Of a stretch of DNA of 14,130 nt, positions 1 to 6,959 are shown piece after piece. The DNA lies in NCBI GenBank assembly GCA_017529175.1, contig JAFXNX010000055.1:1-14130 (forward strand). The letters are read 5' to 3'. Both the position numbers and the translations under genes were made by a program. Source of the stretch: Clostridia bacterium. GTDB lineage: Bacteria; Bacillota_A; Clostridia; Oscillospirales; CAG-272. How positions within the stretch are numbered: the stretch's first letter is position 1; each line of letters begins with the position of its first letter. A model generated the notes under the pieces. It saw only the letters and a program-made list of their open reading frames with translations, ran no database searches and was not told the DNA's origin.

Positions 1-1644
1 ATCGGCGTCGTCGTAATATGTGAGAAGGTCGGGATAGACCTCGCCCGTCTTATGATCCGTGATCGTTATCGCGCCGTCGCGCGTTATCTCAAGACCTATG
101 ATACCGTTGTCCGCGGTGAGCGGGGACGTCGCAAGGCGTCCGAAGAAACGCGTTACCGGCTCGTCGCTCTTTGCGATATGGAACGGCGTCGCGCCGAGAG
201 GAAGCAGATCCGCCTCGAACGCGATCTTCGTCTTGTTTCCTTCAAAAGCTCCCGTCTTCTGGGATATGAGGTTGTACGGTATCTTGTTTCCGTCTCTGTC
301 GACGATCTCGAATTTATGTACTCTCTCGAAATACCCGAACGGCTCGCCCCAGGTCGGAAAATCGTTCGGGAAGACGAACTCCGCCGTGACGACGCGGCGC
401 TGAGGGTACGGCAGCGGGTTCCATACGGCGAGGGTCACTTCGCCCTCGCGCCGCTCTTCGGCGCCTTCCGCCGCGGCGTCGACCGTGTAATCTCTGAAAC
501 GACGCCCTATCTGATCCGCCTGCTCGAAGCGGAAATGCATACCGCGGTGTACCTCATCTATGGAGCATCCGCATATACTGTCGTGCGGGTGGTTCTTTAT
601 GAGCCACTTCCACGCAACGTCAAGAAACGGCTTCGTATCGTTGCAGGGACCCGCTTTGACGGACGCCATCTCACGGTCTATCGCCTGGAGAGGAGACGCC
701 CATTTTTCAAGAAGCGTCTCGGCGCGGTCGTTTGCGCGTTTCAAGTCGGGACGTGAGGAAAGCACGTTCGCGATAACGTGGAAATATGGCTCCTCCGTCT
801 TTCCGGTGTCGAGAAGCTCGCCCGTTCTCACGGGCAGTTTATCCATATAGCATGCCAGCTCACGCGGCAGCTCGTCCGGATCGAGAAGCTCGACGTCGGC
901 GTCGGGATAAAGCTCTTTTACTATCGGGATCAGTTTGTCTTTTGCGACTTCGTTCGGTCTGCGGTGATCGTGAGCGTCGAGAAGGAAAACTATCGGAACG
1001 TCGCTTCTTGAAAACTCTTCGTCCACCATCGCCTTCATCTTTTCTCTGACTTCCTCCTCGGTCTTCGGCATATACCATGCGACCATCGTGAGGATGCCGT
1101 AGCCGTCTCGGTCGGCGAGTTTGAAAGCTGGAAGCTTTGTTCCGTCCGGCGCTTCCCATATGAAGTGAGCGGGAGTATTGAAGCGGTTTGCGCCGCGTCC
1201 GAGAGTCGCGTGAACGAGACCGAAGCCCGCGAATATCTGCGCCATCTGCGCCGTATGTCCGAAGCAGTCTACGACGTATCCGTCCTTCATCGGCTCCGTA
1301 CCGTGCTCGCGGCAAAGACGTCTTCCGCGAAGAAGATTGTGGATCAGCGCTTCGCCCGAGACGAGGTTTTCGTCCGGCATAACGTACCACGGTCCTATGC
1401 GCAGTCTTCCCTCTTTAACGTATTTTTCTATAAGCTCCCGTTTTTCGGGACGTATCTCGTAATAGTCTTCGAGCACTATCGTCTGTCCGTCGAAAACGAA
1501 ACGGAAATCGGGATCGCGCTCCATTATGCTCAGAACGTTGTCGACAGTTGCGGTAAGACTGAATCTGAACCACTGAAAAGGATAATACCATTCGCGGTCC
1601 CAGTGCGTACCGTTCATCATATAGATCTTTCTTTTTCCCGCCAT
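1..1644 (-). CDS. GH38 alpha-mannosidase, N-terminal 548 residues (C-terminus beyond left edge)
   Basis: Glycoside hydrolase family 38 enzyme, expected to remove alpha-linked mannose from glycans with retention of configuration. The reading frame is open from the ATG at 1644 to base 1 without a stop. Visible family motifs are HWDREWY (residues 14-20, zinc ligands His14 and Asp16), GPWYVMPDEN (84-93), VVDCFGH with the expected nucleophile Asp126, LDAHDHRR, and NHPHDSICGC (351-360), whose His354-Asp355 pair completes the zinc site. No signal peptide is seen, so it is probably cytoplasmic. The start is supported by AAAGGTGA six bases upstream and a consensus promoter. Bacterial members usually run to about 850-1050 residues, so roughly a third to a half is missing here. 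Substrate cannot be told: mannosylglycerate-type (MngB) and N-glycan or oligosaccharide-type enzymes share these motifs, and no transporter neighbour is visible. Family assignment is very secure. Confidence 0.95.
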   Translation of the reverse strand, partial: MAGKRKIYMMNGTHWDREWYYPFQWFRFSLTATVDNVLSIMERDPDFRFVFDGQTIVLEDYYEIRPEKRELIEKYVKEGRLRIGPWYVMPDENLVSGEALIHNLLRGRRLCREHGTEPMKDGYVVDCFGHTAQMAQIFAGFGLVHATLGRGANRFNTPAHFIWEAPDGTKLPAFKLADRDGYGILTMVAWYMPKTEEEVREKMKAMVDEEFSRSDVPIVFLLDAHDHRRPNEVAKDKLIPIVKELYPDADVELLDPDELPRELACYMDKLPVRTGELLDTGKTEEPYFHVIANVLSSRPDLKRANDRAETLLEKWASPLQAIDREMASVKAGPCNDTKPFLDVAWKWLIKNHPHDSICGCSIDEVHRGMHFRFEQADQIGRRFRDYTVDAAAEGAEERREGEVTLAVWNPLPYPQRRVVTAEFVFPNDFPTWGEPFGYFERVHKFEIVDRDGNKIPYNLISQKTGAFEGNKTKIAFEADLLPLGATPFHIAKSDEPVTRFFGRLATSPLTADNGIIGLEITRDGAITITDHKTGEVYPDLLTYYDDAD

Positions 1645-1660
1645 AACGATCACCTTTTAC

Positions 1661-1687
1661 GATAAATTTTGATAAGTTATGATAACT
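1661..1687. promoter_or_regulatory. Candidate operator: GATAA repeats at 10-bp spacing and a 13-bp palindrome
   Basis: GATAA occurs at 1661, 1671 and 1681, exactly one helical turn apart. The last two overlap a perfect 6+1+6 palindrome, AGTTAT-G-ATAACT (1675-1687). The block lies just downstream of the mannosidase -10 box, across the expected start of transcription and early leader, a usual place for a repressor operator. The repeats are seen directly; their role is inferred. Confidence 0.4.
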
Positions 1688-1694
1688 CAATACG

Positions 1695-1723
1695 ATTATA
1701 TATTATTTGATATCATAAATCAA
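1695..1723 (-). promoter_or_regulatory. Sigma-A promoter of the GH38 mannosidase gene
   Basis: On the minus strand TTGATT (1723-1718) is followed after exactly 17 bases by a perfect TATAAT (1700-1695). Transcription would start near 1688, leaving a leader of about 44 bases before the ATG at 1644. It is divergent from the promoter of the lipoprotein gene at 1819, with the two -35 boxes about 30 bp apart. Confidence 0.8.
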
Positions 1724-1754
1724 CCGCCATTCAAACATTTAAAAGAAATTAATC

Positions 1755-1783
1755 TTGAAATTGCGCCGCGTTTATTGTAAAAT
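1755..1783 (+). promoter_or_regulatory. Sigma-A promoter of the lipoprotein gene pair
   Basis: TTGAAA (1755-1760), a 17-base spacer, then TAAAAT (1778-1783). The start of transcription would fall near 1790, and AAGGAGG (1804-1810) stands eight bases before the ATG at 1819. It likely drives both lipoprotein genes up to the terminator at 3323. Confidence 0.75.
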
Positions 1784-1818
1784 AAAAGCAGTCAATAGGC
1801 TTTAAGGAGGGCGTAAGT

Positions 1819-2598
1819 ATGACTCAATGCGTTAGGACGGCGCTGATGCGCGCCGTATCTGTCATCCTTATCATAACTGCGGGAGGTTTTTCCATGTTCG
1901 CACTTTCCGGATGCGGCGCCAAAGAATACAAGGTGGATTACGACGGAGAAATGTCATGGTACACGGGAGCAAAGGAGACCTACGCCGCGGGCGAGACGGT
2001 GACCGTTTATTACTGTCTTATCGCGACCGATACGGATTACGCTTTCTATCTCGACGGAGAGAGGCTCAACACAACTTATTCGGATGATAAGGAGGGGTTT
2101 GAGATAAGCTTCGTCATGCCGGAGCACGACGTTAAGCTCGAATGCCGTTCGGTCAACAGTATGGTATATATGCCGGAGATAGAGCCTGACACGATGATGG
2201 TCGATTACTGCAGGAAAACGGTCGCTACCGTCGGCGGAGACGGCTATACGGAAACAGTCCTCTATTACGTTGACAGATACGAGGCAAAGCTTGAGACTTA
2301 TGAAAAATACGAACCGGACGAAGAAGAGACCGTGGTGACGTATCGCGTACCCTACGAGGCGATCGAAAGATGCTACGACGTGATAGCACAAGAGAACCTT
2401 CGCGGATGGGATGAGATCGAGGATAAGATCGGCCTTTGCGGAGCGGAAACCGTTTGCAAATTCCGCGAAGACGACGGAAGCTACGTCCGCGTCTCAACCG
2501 ACGATATGCCGCAAGACGGCGAGGCGAGCATCGACCGCGTCGGCGCCGTTATGTACGAGTATATTAAGGACGAATACCGCGTTGACTCAAACGGCTGA
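1819..2598 (+). CDS. Putative lipoprotein of unknown function (259 aa)
   Basis: Secreted, lipid-anchored protein of unknown role. The N-terminus has a positively charged start, a hydrophobic stretch (about residues 12-28) and the lipobox LSGC (29-32), so Cys32 would be lipidated and the rest would face outside. Residues about 35-112 look like a beta-rich module ending in SFVMPEHDVKLEC, which recalls the end of InlB-type or Ig-like surface repeats. The second half (about 140-250) is rich in Tyr, Asp and Glu and has no motif I can name, though similar two-part lipoproteins occur in Clostridia. The AAGGAGG site fixes the start; an internal Met at residue 10 would also keep the signal peptide. 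A 47-base gap to the next lipoprotein gene and no terminator between them suggest one transcript. Confidence 0.85.
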   Translation: MTQCVRTALMRAVSVILIITAGGFSMFALSGCGAKEYKVDYDGEMSWYTGAKETYAAGETVTVYYCLIATDTDYAFYLDGERLNTTYSDDKEGFEISFVMPEHDVKLECRSVNSMVYMPEIEPDTMMVDYCRKTVATVGGDGYTETVLYYVDRYEAKLETYEKYEPDEEETVVTYRVPYEAIERCYDVIAQENLRGWDEIEDKIGLCGAETVCKFREDDGSYVRVSTDDMPQDGEASIDRVGAVMYEYIKDEYRVDSNG

Positions 2599-2645
2599 TC
2601 AGGGTTTGCTCCATTATTCAGTTTAATTATTTAAGAGGTGTTTTT

Positions 2646-3308
2646 ATGAAAAGATTACTGGCGTTAATCATCGCGTCTCTTGTGCTGATCACATCCGTCT
2701 TCGCGCTTTCATCATGCGGCGATAAAAGCGGCAAAACGGACGACACGACAAAAGATGCCGGTGCCGCCGTAAATGATGAGACGGAAGCGGACGTTACCGA
2801 ACCGGCGGACGTCACCGAAGCTTCAGGCGACGACAACGATCTTATTGCCGGAGAATGGTACGCCGTTCTTGATTACGAAGAATTTCTCGGATATGAAGCG
2901 GTCGACGCGTACGGGCTCGACCTTAGCGATTATTCCTTAGGTCTGACAATTACGTTCAGCGAAGACGGAACGTACAGTTACGAATACGATATGGACGATA
3001 TGGCAAAAGCCGTATACGCTTTCTACGAACAGTATGCCCCCGTCGGGCTCGGCATGAGCTTCGAAGAAGCGGCGGCGGAACAGGGATTTGACTCCGCTCG
3101 GGATTTCGTCGATGACTATATGGAACGCAACTCCGTCTCCGATGAAGGCGATTTCGTATACAACGACGTGGACGGTACGCTCAACCTCGATTACCTCGTG
3201 TCATACAACGTGCTCCTTCTCGGAGACGAGCTCTCCTTCATCGAAGTCACGAGCGGCGACGACTTCATATTTAGCGAAGACCTCTTCCCGATAACCTTCG
3301 AAAGATAG
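2646..3308 (+). CDS. Putative acidic lipoprotein, possibly lipocalin-like (220 aa)
   Basis: Lipid-anchored envelope protein of unknown function. The signal peptide ends in the lipobox LSSC (21-24), so the mature protein begins at Cys24. A Thr/Asp/Glu/Ala-rich low-complexity linker (about 25-60) would hold the domain off the membrane. The following domain (about 65-220) opens with AGEWYAVLDYEEF and contains LTITFSEDGTYSYEYD (strand-turn-strand), a pattern seen in small lipocalin-like beta-barrels of Clostridia lipoproteins; this fold call is inference. The mature chain is strikingly acidic. AAGAGGTG sits five bases before the ATG. It shares a transcript with the lipoprotein upstream and is followed 14 bases later by a terminator. 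Confidence 0.85.
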   Translation: MKRLLALIIASLVLITSVFALSSCGDKSGKTDDTTKDAGAAVNDETEADVTEPADVTEASGDDNDLIAGEWYAVLDYEEFLGYEAVDAYGLDLSDYSLGLTITFSEDGTYSYEYDMDDMAKAVYAFYEQYAPVGLGMSFEEAAAEQGFDSARDFVDDYMERNSVSDEGDFVYNDVDGTLNLDYLVSYNVLLLGDELSFIEVTSGDDFIFSEDLFPITFER

Positions 3309-3322
3309 ATCTAACAAAAACT

Positions 3323-3353
3323 CGCGGAAACGGAAACGTTTTTCGCGGTTTTT
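3323..3353 (+). terminator. Rho-independent terminator after the lipoprotein pair
   Basis: Stem CGCGGAAACG (3323-3332), loop GAAA, and a returning arm (3337-3347) with one bulged T, followed by a T-rich tail (3349-3353, then more T). It starts 14 bases after the stop of the second lipoprotein gene. Confidence 0.75.
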
Positions 3354-3368
3354 CTTTGCGGTGTCAAT

Positions 3369-3400
3369 AAAACGGAAAACATTGACTTTTATCCGTTTTT
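3369..3400 (+). repeat. Inverted repeat between terminator and GGDEF promoter
   Basis: AAAACGGA (3369-3376) pairs with TCCGTTTT (3392-3399), with further A/T pairing inside. It ends four bases before the -35 box of the next gene. It may be a second, weaker terminator because T residues follow the arm, or a regulator site; the sequence alone does not decide. Confidence 0.4.
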
Positions 3401-3403
3401 CAC

Positions 3404-3432
3404 TTGAAAATGGGAGAAAACCGTGGTAAAAT
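3404..3432 (+). promoter_or_regulatory. Promoter of the GGDEF gene with extended -10
   Basis: TTGAAA (3404-3409), 17-base spacer, TAAAAT (3427-3432), preceded by TGG, which gives an extended -10 (TGn) element. The hexamers and spacing match the promoter of the lipoprotein pair. The ribosome binding site AAAGGA (3451-3456) follows, five bases before the ATG at 3462. Confidence 0.75.
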
Positions 3433-3461
3433 TAGAAGAGTAATCTTTTTAAAGGATTGCT

Positions 3462-4838
3462 ATGAAAAACCACAAGATCAACCTGACGACACAGTACGTT
3501 ATTATCATCTGCATACTCCTGCTTGTTGTCAACGTGGCGCTCGGTATGGTCATGATGAGCCAGTCCGGCTCGTCGATGAAAACTCTGATCCGCAGACATA
3601 TGCTCGGCGTCGCGAACGCTGCCGCGGCGTCTCTCGACGGAGATATGCTCGGCGCGCTGACGGAAGACGACGTCGACTCGCCCGATTTCATACTCATCGA
3701 GAATACGCTCACGAAGATCGCCGCGGCGCAGAAGGACAACGACATCAAATATATCTATTGCGTCAAAAAAGAGGGTGACCATTTTGTCTTTACGGTCGAC
3801 CCGGACCCCGTCGACCCCGGCGCATTCGGAGAAGAAGTAGTTTCTACTCCGTCTCAGGAAGTGGCGTGGGCAGGCAACTCCGCCGTGGACGATATGGCTT
3901 ATGAAGACGAATGGGGCAGTTTCTACTCCGCCTGGAGCCCTGTGAAGGATTCCAAAGGCAACGTTGTAGGACTCGTCGGCGTCGATTTTGCCGCCGACTG
4001 GTACGACGAACAGGAAGCGGCCCACGCGAAATCCGTCTTTATATGCAGCGCGGTATCCCTCGCGGTTGGCGCCGCGATGATGGTACTGCTGACGTCACAG
4101 CTTCGACGCCGTATCAGAGAACTTAACAAGGAGCTTCTCGTCCTCGCAGACGACCTCGAAACGCTGTCCGGCGAGATCGCATCCAACCCCGAAACGAAAG
4201 AATATACGGGAGAGATCGATGCGGTTGAGTACGATTCAAACTCCATAGGCGCGCTCAGCGACAAGGTCCATTTGATGCAGCGGAAGCTGAAAGATTACAT
4301 GGACTACGTTCATAAGCAGGCTTACACCGATTCGATGACCGGCGTCGGCAACACGACCGCTTATCTTGAATACGTAAAAGAGCTCAACAAACAGATCAAC
4401 AGTGGGACCGCTTCGTTCGCCGTCGCGGTATTCGACATGAACGGTCTTAAAGAGACGAACGACAACTACGGACACGAGTGCGGAGACCGCCTGATCAAAG
4501 ATGCTGCCCGCTCCATCTGCCGCGTTTTTGAAGACGGACGCGTCTTCCGTATCGGAGGAGACGAGTTCATCGCAATACTCGATCACGCAAACATACGGAA
4601 TACAATAGCGCGCCTCAAAAATCTCGACGAAACGATCGAGCATTTCAACCTTCACGAAAAGAATTACGTTATGACCTTGTCCATCTCCGGCGGATGCGCC
4701 GAATATCAGCCGGGACTTGATCACGCGTACAAGAGCGTATTCAAACGCGCCGACGAAAATATGTACAACAACAAAGGCGACTTCTACCGTCAGTTCGGAG
4801 ACCGCAGACGTCACTACGAAGCGGACGAAAATAAGTAA
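3462..4838 (+). CDS. Membrane-bound Cache-GGDEF diguanylate cyclase (458 aa)
   Basis: Predicted to make cyclic di-GMP from two GTP in response to an outside signal. Membrane segments at about 12-33 and 191-212 enclose an extracytoplasmic sensor (34-190). Its IKYIYCVKKEGDHFVFTVDP stretch and the returning GNVVGLVGVDF strand are typical of a Cache domain binding a small ligand. A linker helix (213-280, HAMP-like or coiled) leads to the GGDEF domain (about 285-450). The active-site signature RIGGDEF is intact (365-369), as are FDMNGLK with metal-binding Asp325 and NDNYGHECGD. The usual inhibitory RxxD I-site five residues before GGDEF is absent (FEDG there), so product feedback at that site is unlikely. 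No EAL domain is fused. Its own promoter and the terminators on both sides make it a single-gene unit; the input ligand is unknown. Confidence 0.93.
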   Translation: MKNHKINLTTQYVIIICILLLVVNVALGMVMMSQSGSSMKTLIRRHMLGVANAAAASLDGDMLGALTEDDVDSPDFILIENTLTKIAAAQKDNDIKYIYCVKKEGDHFVFTVDPDPVDPGAFGEEVVSTPSQEVAWAGNSAVDDMAYEDEWGSFYSAWSPVKDSKGNVVGLVGVDFAADWYDEQEAAHAKSVFICSAVSLAVGAAMMVLLTSQLRRRIRELNKELLVLADDLETLSGEIASNPETKEYTGEIDAVEYDSNSIGALSDKVHLMQRKLKDYMDYVHKQAYTDSMTGVGNTTAYLEYVKELNKQINSGTASFAVAVFDMNGLKETNDNYGHECGDRLIKDAARSICRVFEDGRVFRIGGDEFIAILDHANIRNTIARLKNLDETIEHFNLHEKNYVMTLSISGGCAEYQPGLDHAYKSVFKRADENMYNNKGDFYRQFGDRRRHYEADENK

Positions 4839-4848
4839 AGTTCAAATT

Positions 4849-4878
4849 CTGAAAGCACCCCGTCCGGGGTGCTTTCAG
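4849..4878. repeat. Perfect hairpin, 13-bp arms (IR1)
   Basis: CTGAAAGCACCCC (4849-4861) and its exact complement (4866-4878) around the loop GTCC. It lies 10 bases after the GGDEF stop. It may protect the 3' end of the mRNA. It lacks a T-run on the plus strand, so it is not a typical terminator. Its last three bases are shared with the next hairpin. Confidence 0.8.
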
Positions 4879-4902
4879 ACTGTAGACAAAGTCTACAGTC
4901 TG
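4876..4902. repeat. Perfect hairpin, 12-bp arms (IR2)
   Basis: CAGACTGTAGAC (4876-4887), loop AAA, GTCTACAGTCTG (4891-4902). It overlaps IR1 by CAG, so the two stems cannot both be complete at once. Confidence 0.8.
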
Positions 4903-4929
4903 AGACAGAGTGAGAGAAACGCAGGTAGA

Positions 4930-4983
4930 TTTTGCGATCTTGCCACCGTCGGCGTAGTTGCCTACGGTGGCAAGATCGCAAAA
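4930..4983. repeat. Long hairpin, 19-bp perfect outer arms (IR3)
   Basis: TTTTGCGATCTTGCCACCG (4930-4948) pairs exactly with 4965-4983. Inside, GT/AC and GGC/GCC extend the stem past one mismatch to a six-base loop. The A-run at the 3' end and T-run at the 5' end mean that transcripts from either side meet a stem bordered by U or A. It looks like an interspersed palindromic repeat rather than a gene part. Confidence 0.8.
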
Positions 4984-4991
4984 AGGCAATG

Positions 4992-5014
4992 ATGGCGGGC
5001 AAGATGCCCGCCAT
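4992..5014. repeat. GC-rich hairpin, 9-bp arms (IR4)
   Basis: ATGGCGGGC (4992-5000), loop AAGAT, GCCCGCCAT (5006-5014). I recall very similar sequences scattered through Oscillospirales genomes, where they give rise to spurious short peptides beginning MAGILPA or MAGKMPA. That recollection was not checked here. Confidence 0.7.
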
Positions 5015-5113
5015 TGATAATTTGTTTACTTTATCTCTGTGTGTCTGTTATGCTCGCTTCGTCCTTATGAATTATCCTATCATTGCCGCTCTAACAAGTT
5101 TATCTTCGCTCTG

Positions 5114-5148
5114 AACCGTCCGCGGCGTAAAGCCGCGGACGGTTTTAT
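5114..5148. terminator. Convergent terminator-like hairpin (IR5)
   Basis: AACCGTCCGCGGC (5114-5126), loop GTAAA, and a perfect 13-bp returning arm (5132-5144) running into TTTT on the plus strand (5143-5146). It sits 18 bases past the symporter stop on the minus strand, where only two U residues follow. It therefore fits best as the stop for plus-strand readthrough from the GGDEF gene and may also stop the symporter transcript. Confidence 0.65.
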
Positions 5149-5161
5149 GTTGTATGCTATT

Positions 5162-6652
5162 TTAATCTTTAAACTCTACCGCTTTGTCGAAGAGAGCATT
5201 GACTTCGTCAGACGGTTTCTTTGTGGCGAGAGTTACGATGACTGCCGCGGCGAGTCCTACTGCGGCGCCGGGGATTATCTCATATATTCCGAAGAATACG
5301 TTGATGCCCGCTTTGGAGAGTGCGAGAACTGCGATATCGGTCACGGCTCCCGCCACGATACCTGCGACGGCGCCGGCGTAGTTGAAACGCTTCCAGTAGA
5401 GGGAGAGCATAATGGCGGGACCGAACGCCGCTCCGAATACGCCCCACGCGTTTCCGACAAGGCTCATTATGTTGCCCGTGCCGGGAACGAGCGCGATGAC
5501 GAGAGCGATCGCGGCGATGACGAGAACGACTATACGTCCTACGAGCATCATTGATTTATCGGACACTTTGCCTTTTTTGATTATCGGCTTATATACGTCG
5601 CTCGCAAAAGACGAGGACGCGGCGAGGAGCTGGCTGTCCGCCGTGCTCATTGAAGCCGCAAGAATTGCTGAGAGGAATATGCCCGAGAAGACGGCGGGAA
5701 GGTTTCTCACCATTTCGATAAAGACTTTTTCACCCGCGTAGGTCTCTTCAATATATCCCATGCTGAGTCTGCCGAGTATTCCGATCACAGCGGCGAGAAC
5801 GAGGATGATGACCGTCCACGAGATACCGATCTTCGCGGATTTCTTGAGCTCGCGGTCGGATTTCAGCGACATGAATCTGATTATGATATGAGGCATTCCG
5901 AAGTAACCGATACCCCATCCGAGACCCGAGAGGATGTCGACAGGGTCGTTGAACGCCTGCCAGTATCCGCTCGCGCCTTCTCCCGCGATCCCGAGGAAAT
6001 TGCCGTTTGACGCCGCAAGAGAAATGATCGGCGCGAGCATCATGGCTCCGAGGATAAGAAGGCTTTGGAAAAAGTCCGTCCAGCAGACCGCGGAATAACC
6101 GCCGAGGAAGGTGTAACCGACGATGATGACGGCGGCAACGCACATAGCGATCTTCGCGTCGATCCCGAGAACAGTCTCAAAGAGCGTGCCGCACGCTTTG
6201 ACGCTTGACGCCGCGTAAACGGTGTAGGCGATAAGGAAGACGACCGCGCAGATCAGCTGCAAAGACTTTGACGAAGACTTGAATCTGTTTGTAAGATACT
6301 GCGGTATCGTTATCGAATCGTTTGATACTATTGAAAATCTCCTGAGTCTTGACGCCTCGAAGATCCAGCTTAGCGTATATCCGACTGCGAGTCCGAAAGC
6401 GATCCAGATCTGACCTACGCCGAATGCGTAGATAGAAGCGGGAAGTCCCATCAGTACCCATCCGCTCATATCGGACGAGCCCGCGGAGAGCGCGGTCACC
6501 CACGCGCCCATCTTTCTGCCGCCGAGAAAATAAGCTTTTTCTCCTTCGTCGTGCGCCTTCTTTCCGTTGATATAGAATTTGACGCCGATCGCGAGCATAA
6601 ACAGAAGATAGAGAATGAAAACTATCAGCTCAGTGATTTGTGTCGAGCTCAT
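5162..6652 (-). CDS. putP: Sodium/proline symporter, PutP family (496 aa)
   Basis: Sodium:solute symporter that imports proline with Na+ across the cytoplasmic membrane. Length matches PutP (about 500 residues), with about 13 predicted membrane helices. The hallmark ALSAGSSDMSGWVLMGLP spans residues 54-71; its Asp61 and Ser63 correspond to the essential Asp55 and Ser57 of E. coli PutP. ASMSTADSQLL (333-343) holds Ser336-Thr337, matching the Na+-site pair Ser340-Thr341. YFGMPHIIIRFM (250-261) and AVCWTDFFQSLLI (188-200) are also PutP-like. The start at 6652 has GGGGGT as a modest ribosome binding site and follows a consensus promoter by about 40 bases. It stands alone: no proline oxidation genes are adjacent, so uptake for growth or osmotic balance is as likely as catabolism. 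Family call secure; substrate proline likely but not proven. Confidence 0.93.
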   Translation of the reverse strand: MSSTQITELIVFILYLLFMLAIGVKFYINGKKAHDEGEKAYFLGGRKMGAWVTALSAGSSDMSGWVLMGLPASIYAFGVGQIWIAFGLAVGYTLSWIFEASRLRRFSIVSNDSITIPQYLTNRFKSSSKSLQLICAVVFLIAYTVYAASSVKACGTLFETVLGIDAKIAMCVAAVIIVGYTFLGGYSAVCWTDFFQSLLILGAMMLAPIISLAASNGNFLGIAGEGASGYWQAFNDPVDILSGLGWGIGYFGMPHIIIRFMSLKSDRELKKSAKIGISWTVIILVLAAVIGILGRLSMGYIEETYAGEKVFIEMVRNLPAVFSGIFLSAILAASMSTADSQLLAASSSFASDVYKPIIKKGKVSDKSMMLVGRIVVLVIAAIALVIALVPGTGNIMSLVGNAWGVFGAAFGPAIMLSLYWKRFNYAGAVAGIVAGAVTDIAVLALSKAGINVFFGIYEIIPGAAVGLAAAVIVTLATKKPSDEVNALFDKAVEFKD

Positions 6653-6692
6653 AATACCCCCAAATATGTATAATTATTTATAAATATAGCTA

Positions 6693-6721
6693 ATTATACC
6701 ACCGGTGTCACTGTTTGTCAA
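6693..6721 (-). promoter_or_regulatory. putP: Full-consensus extended -10 promoter of the symporter gene
   Basis: On the minus strand TTGACA (6721-6716), 17 bases, TATAAT (6698-6693), with TGG just before the -10 as an extended element and an A/T-rich stretch upstream of the -35. The spacer contains the 8-bp palindrome CACCGGTG, a possible repressor site. Such a strong core promoter would normally be held in check by a regulator. Confidence 0.85.
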
Positions 6722-6747
6722 CAAAAACTGAATATTTTTTCAAAAAA

Positions 6748-6959
6748 GGGGCTGTCGCATTTAGCGCAGATCGAAAAATCGACGACAAGAAATAAGCCAA
6801 AACTCACCAAAATCCGTAGTTTTCATCTTTAAATAGGTGAAAATCCTACGGATTTTTCCATTTATTCGCTTTTTCTATCGCCGTTTTTGCCCCTCGACGT
6901 AGGTCACTACGCCTAACGGGGCAAAGAACGACGATTCTGCATCTTAATGCGACAGCCCC
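6748..6959. mobile_element. 212-bp MITE-like element with 14-bp terminal inverted repeats
   Basis: The ends are perfect inverted repeats, GGGGCTGTCGCATT (6748-6761) and its complement (6946-6959), and partial similarity continues inward (GCAGATCG versus the complement of CGATTCTGC). Two internal hairpins are present: AAAATCCGTAG (6809-6819) with 6846-6856, extended by TTTTCA/TGAAAA, and TTTGCCCC (6886-6893) with 6918-6925, enclosing CGTAG/CTACG. No reading frame of note lies inside. Outer flanks offer AAA on both sides as a possible but ambiguous target duplication. It lies between the end of the 7001-8863 gene and the symporter promoter. Interpretation as a non-autonomous insertion-sequence derivative is inference; the symmetry is directly visible. 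Confidence 0.7.

Larger units (their letters stand above)
4839..5161. other. Gene-free convergent region packed with inverted repeats
   Basis: This 323-base gap between the converging GGDEF and symporter genes holds five strong inverted repeats (4849-4878, 4876-4902, 4930-4983, 4992-5014, 5114-5144). About half of the bases can pair. Short open frames here are explained by the repeats and carry no ribosome binding sites, so none is called. The stretch 5015-5113 shows nothing recognisable. Confidence 0.75.

Noticed and set aside
52..756. A 234-codon open frame on the plus strand
   Set aside because: It is antisense to the GH38 gene, which shows family motifs throughout, and has an Arg-rich composition typical of a shadow frame.
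4849..4902. IR1 and IR2 as the GGDEF terminator
   Set aside because: Neither stem is followed by a T-run; kept as hairpin repeats.
4741..5114. Several short frames, including peptides starting MAGILPA, in the convergent gap
   Set aside because: They are translations of inverted repeats and have no ribosome binding sites.
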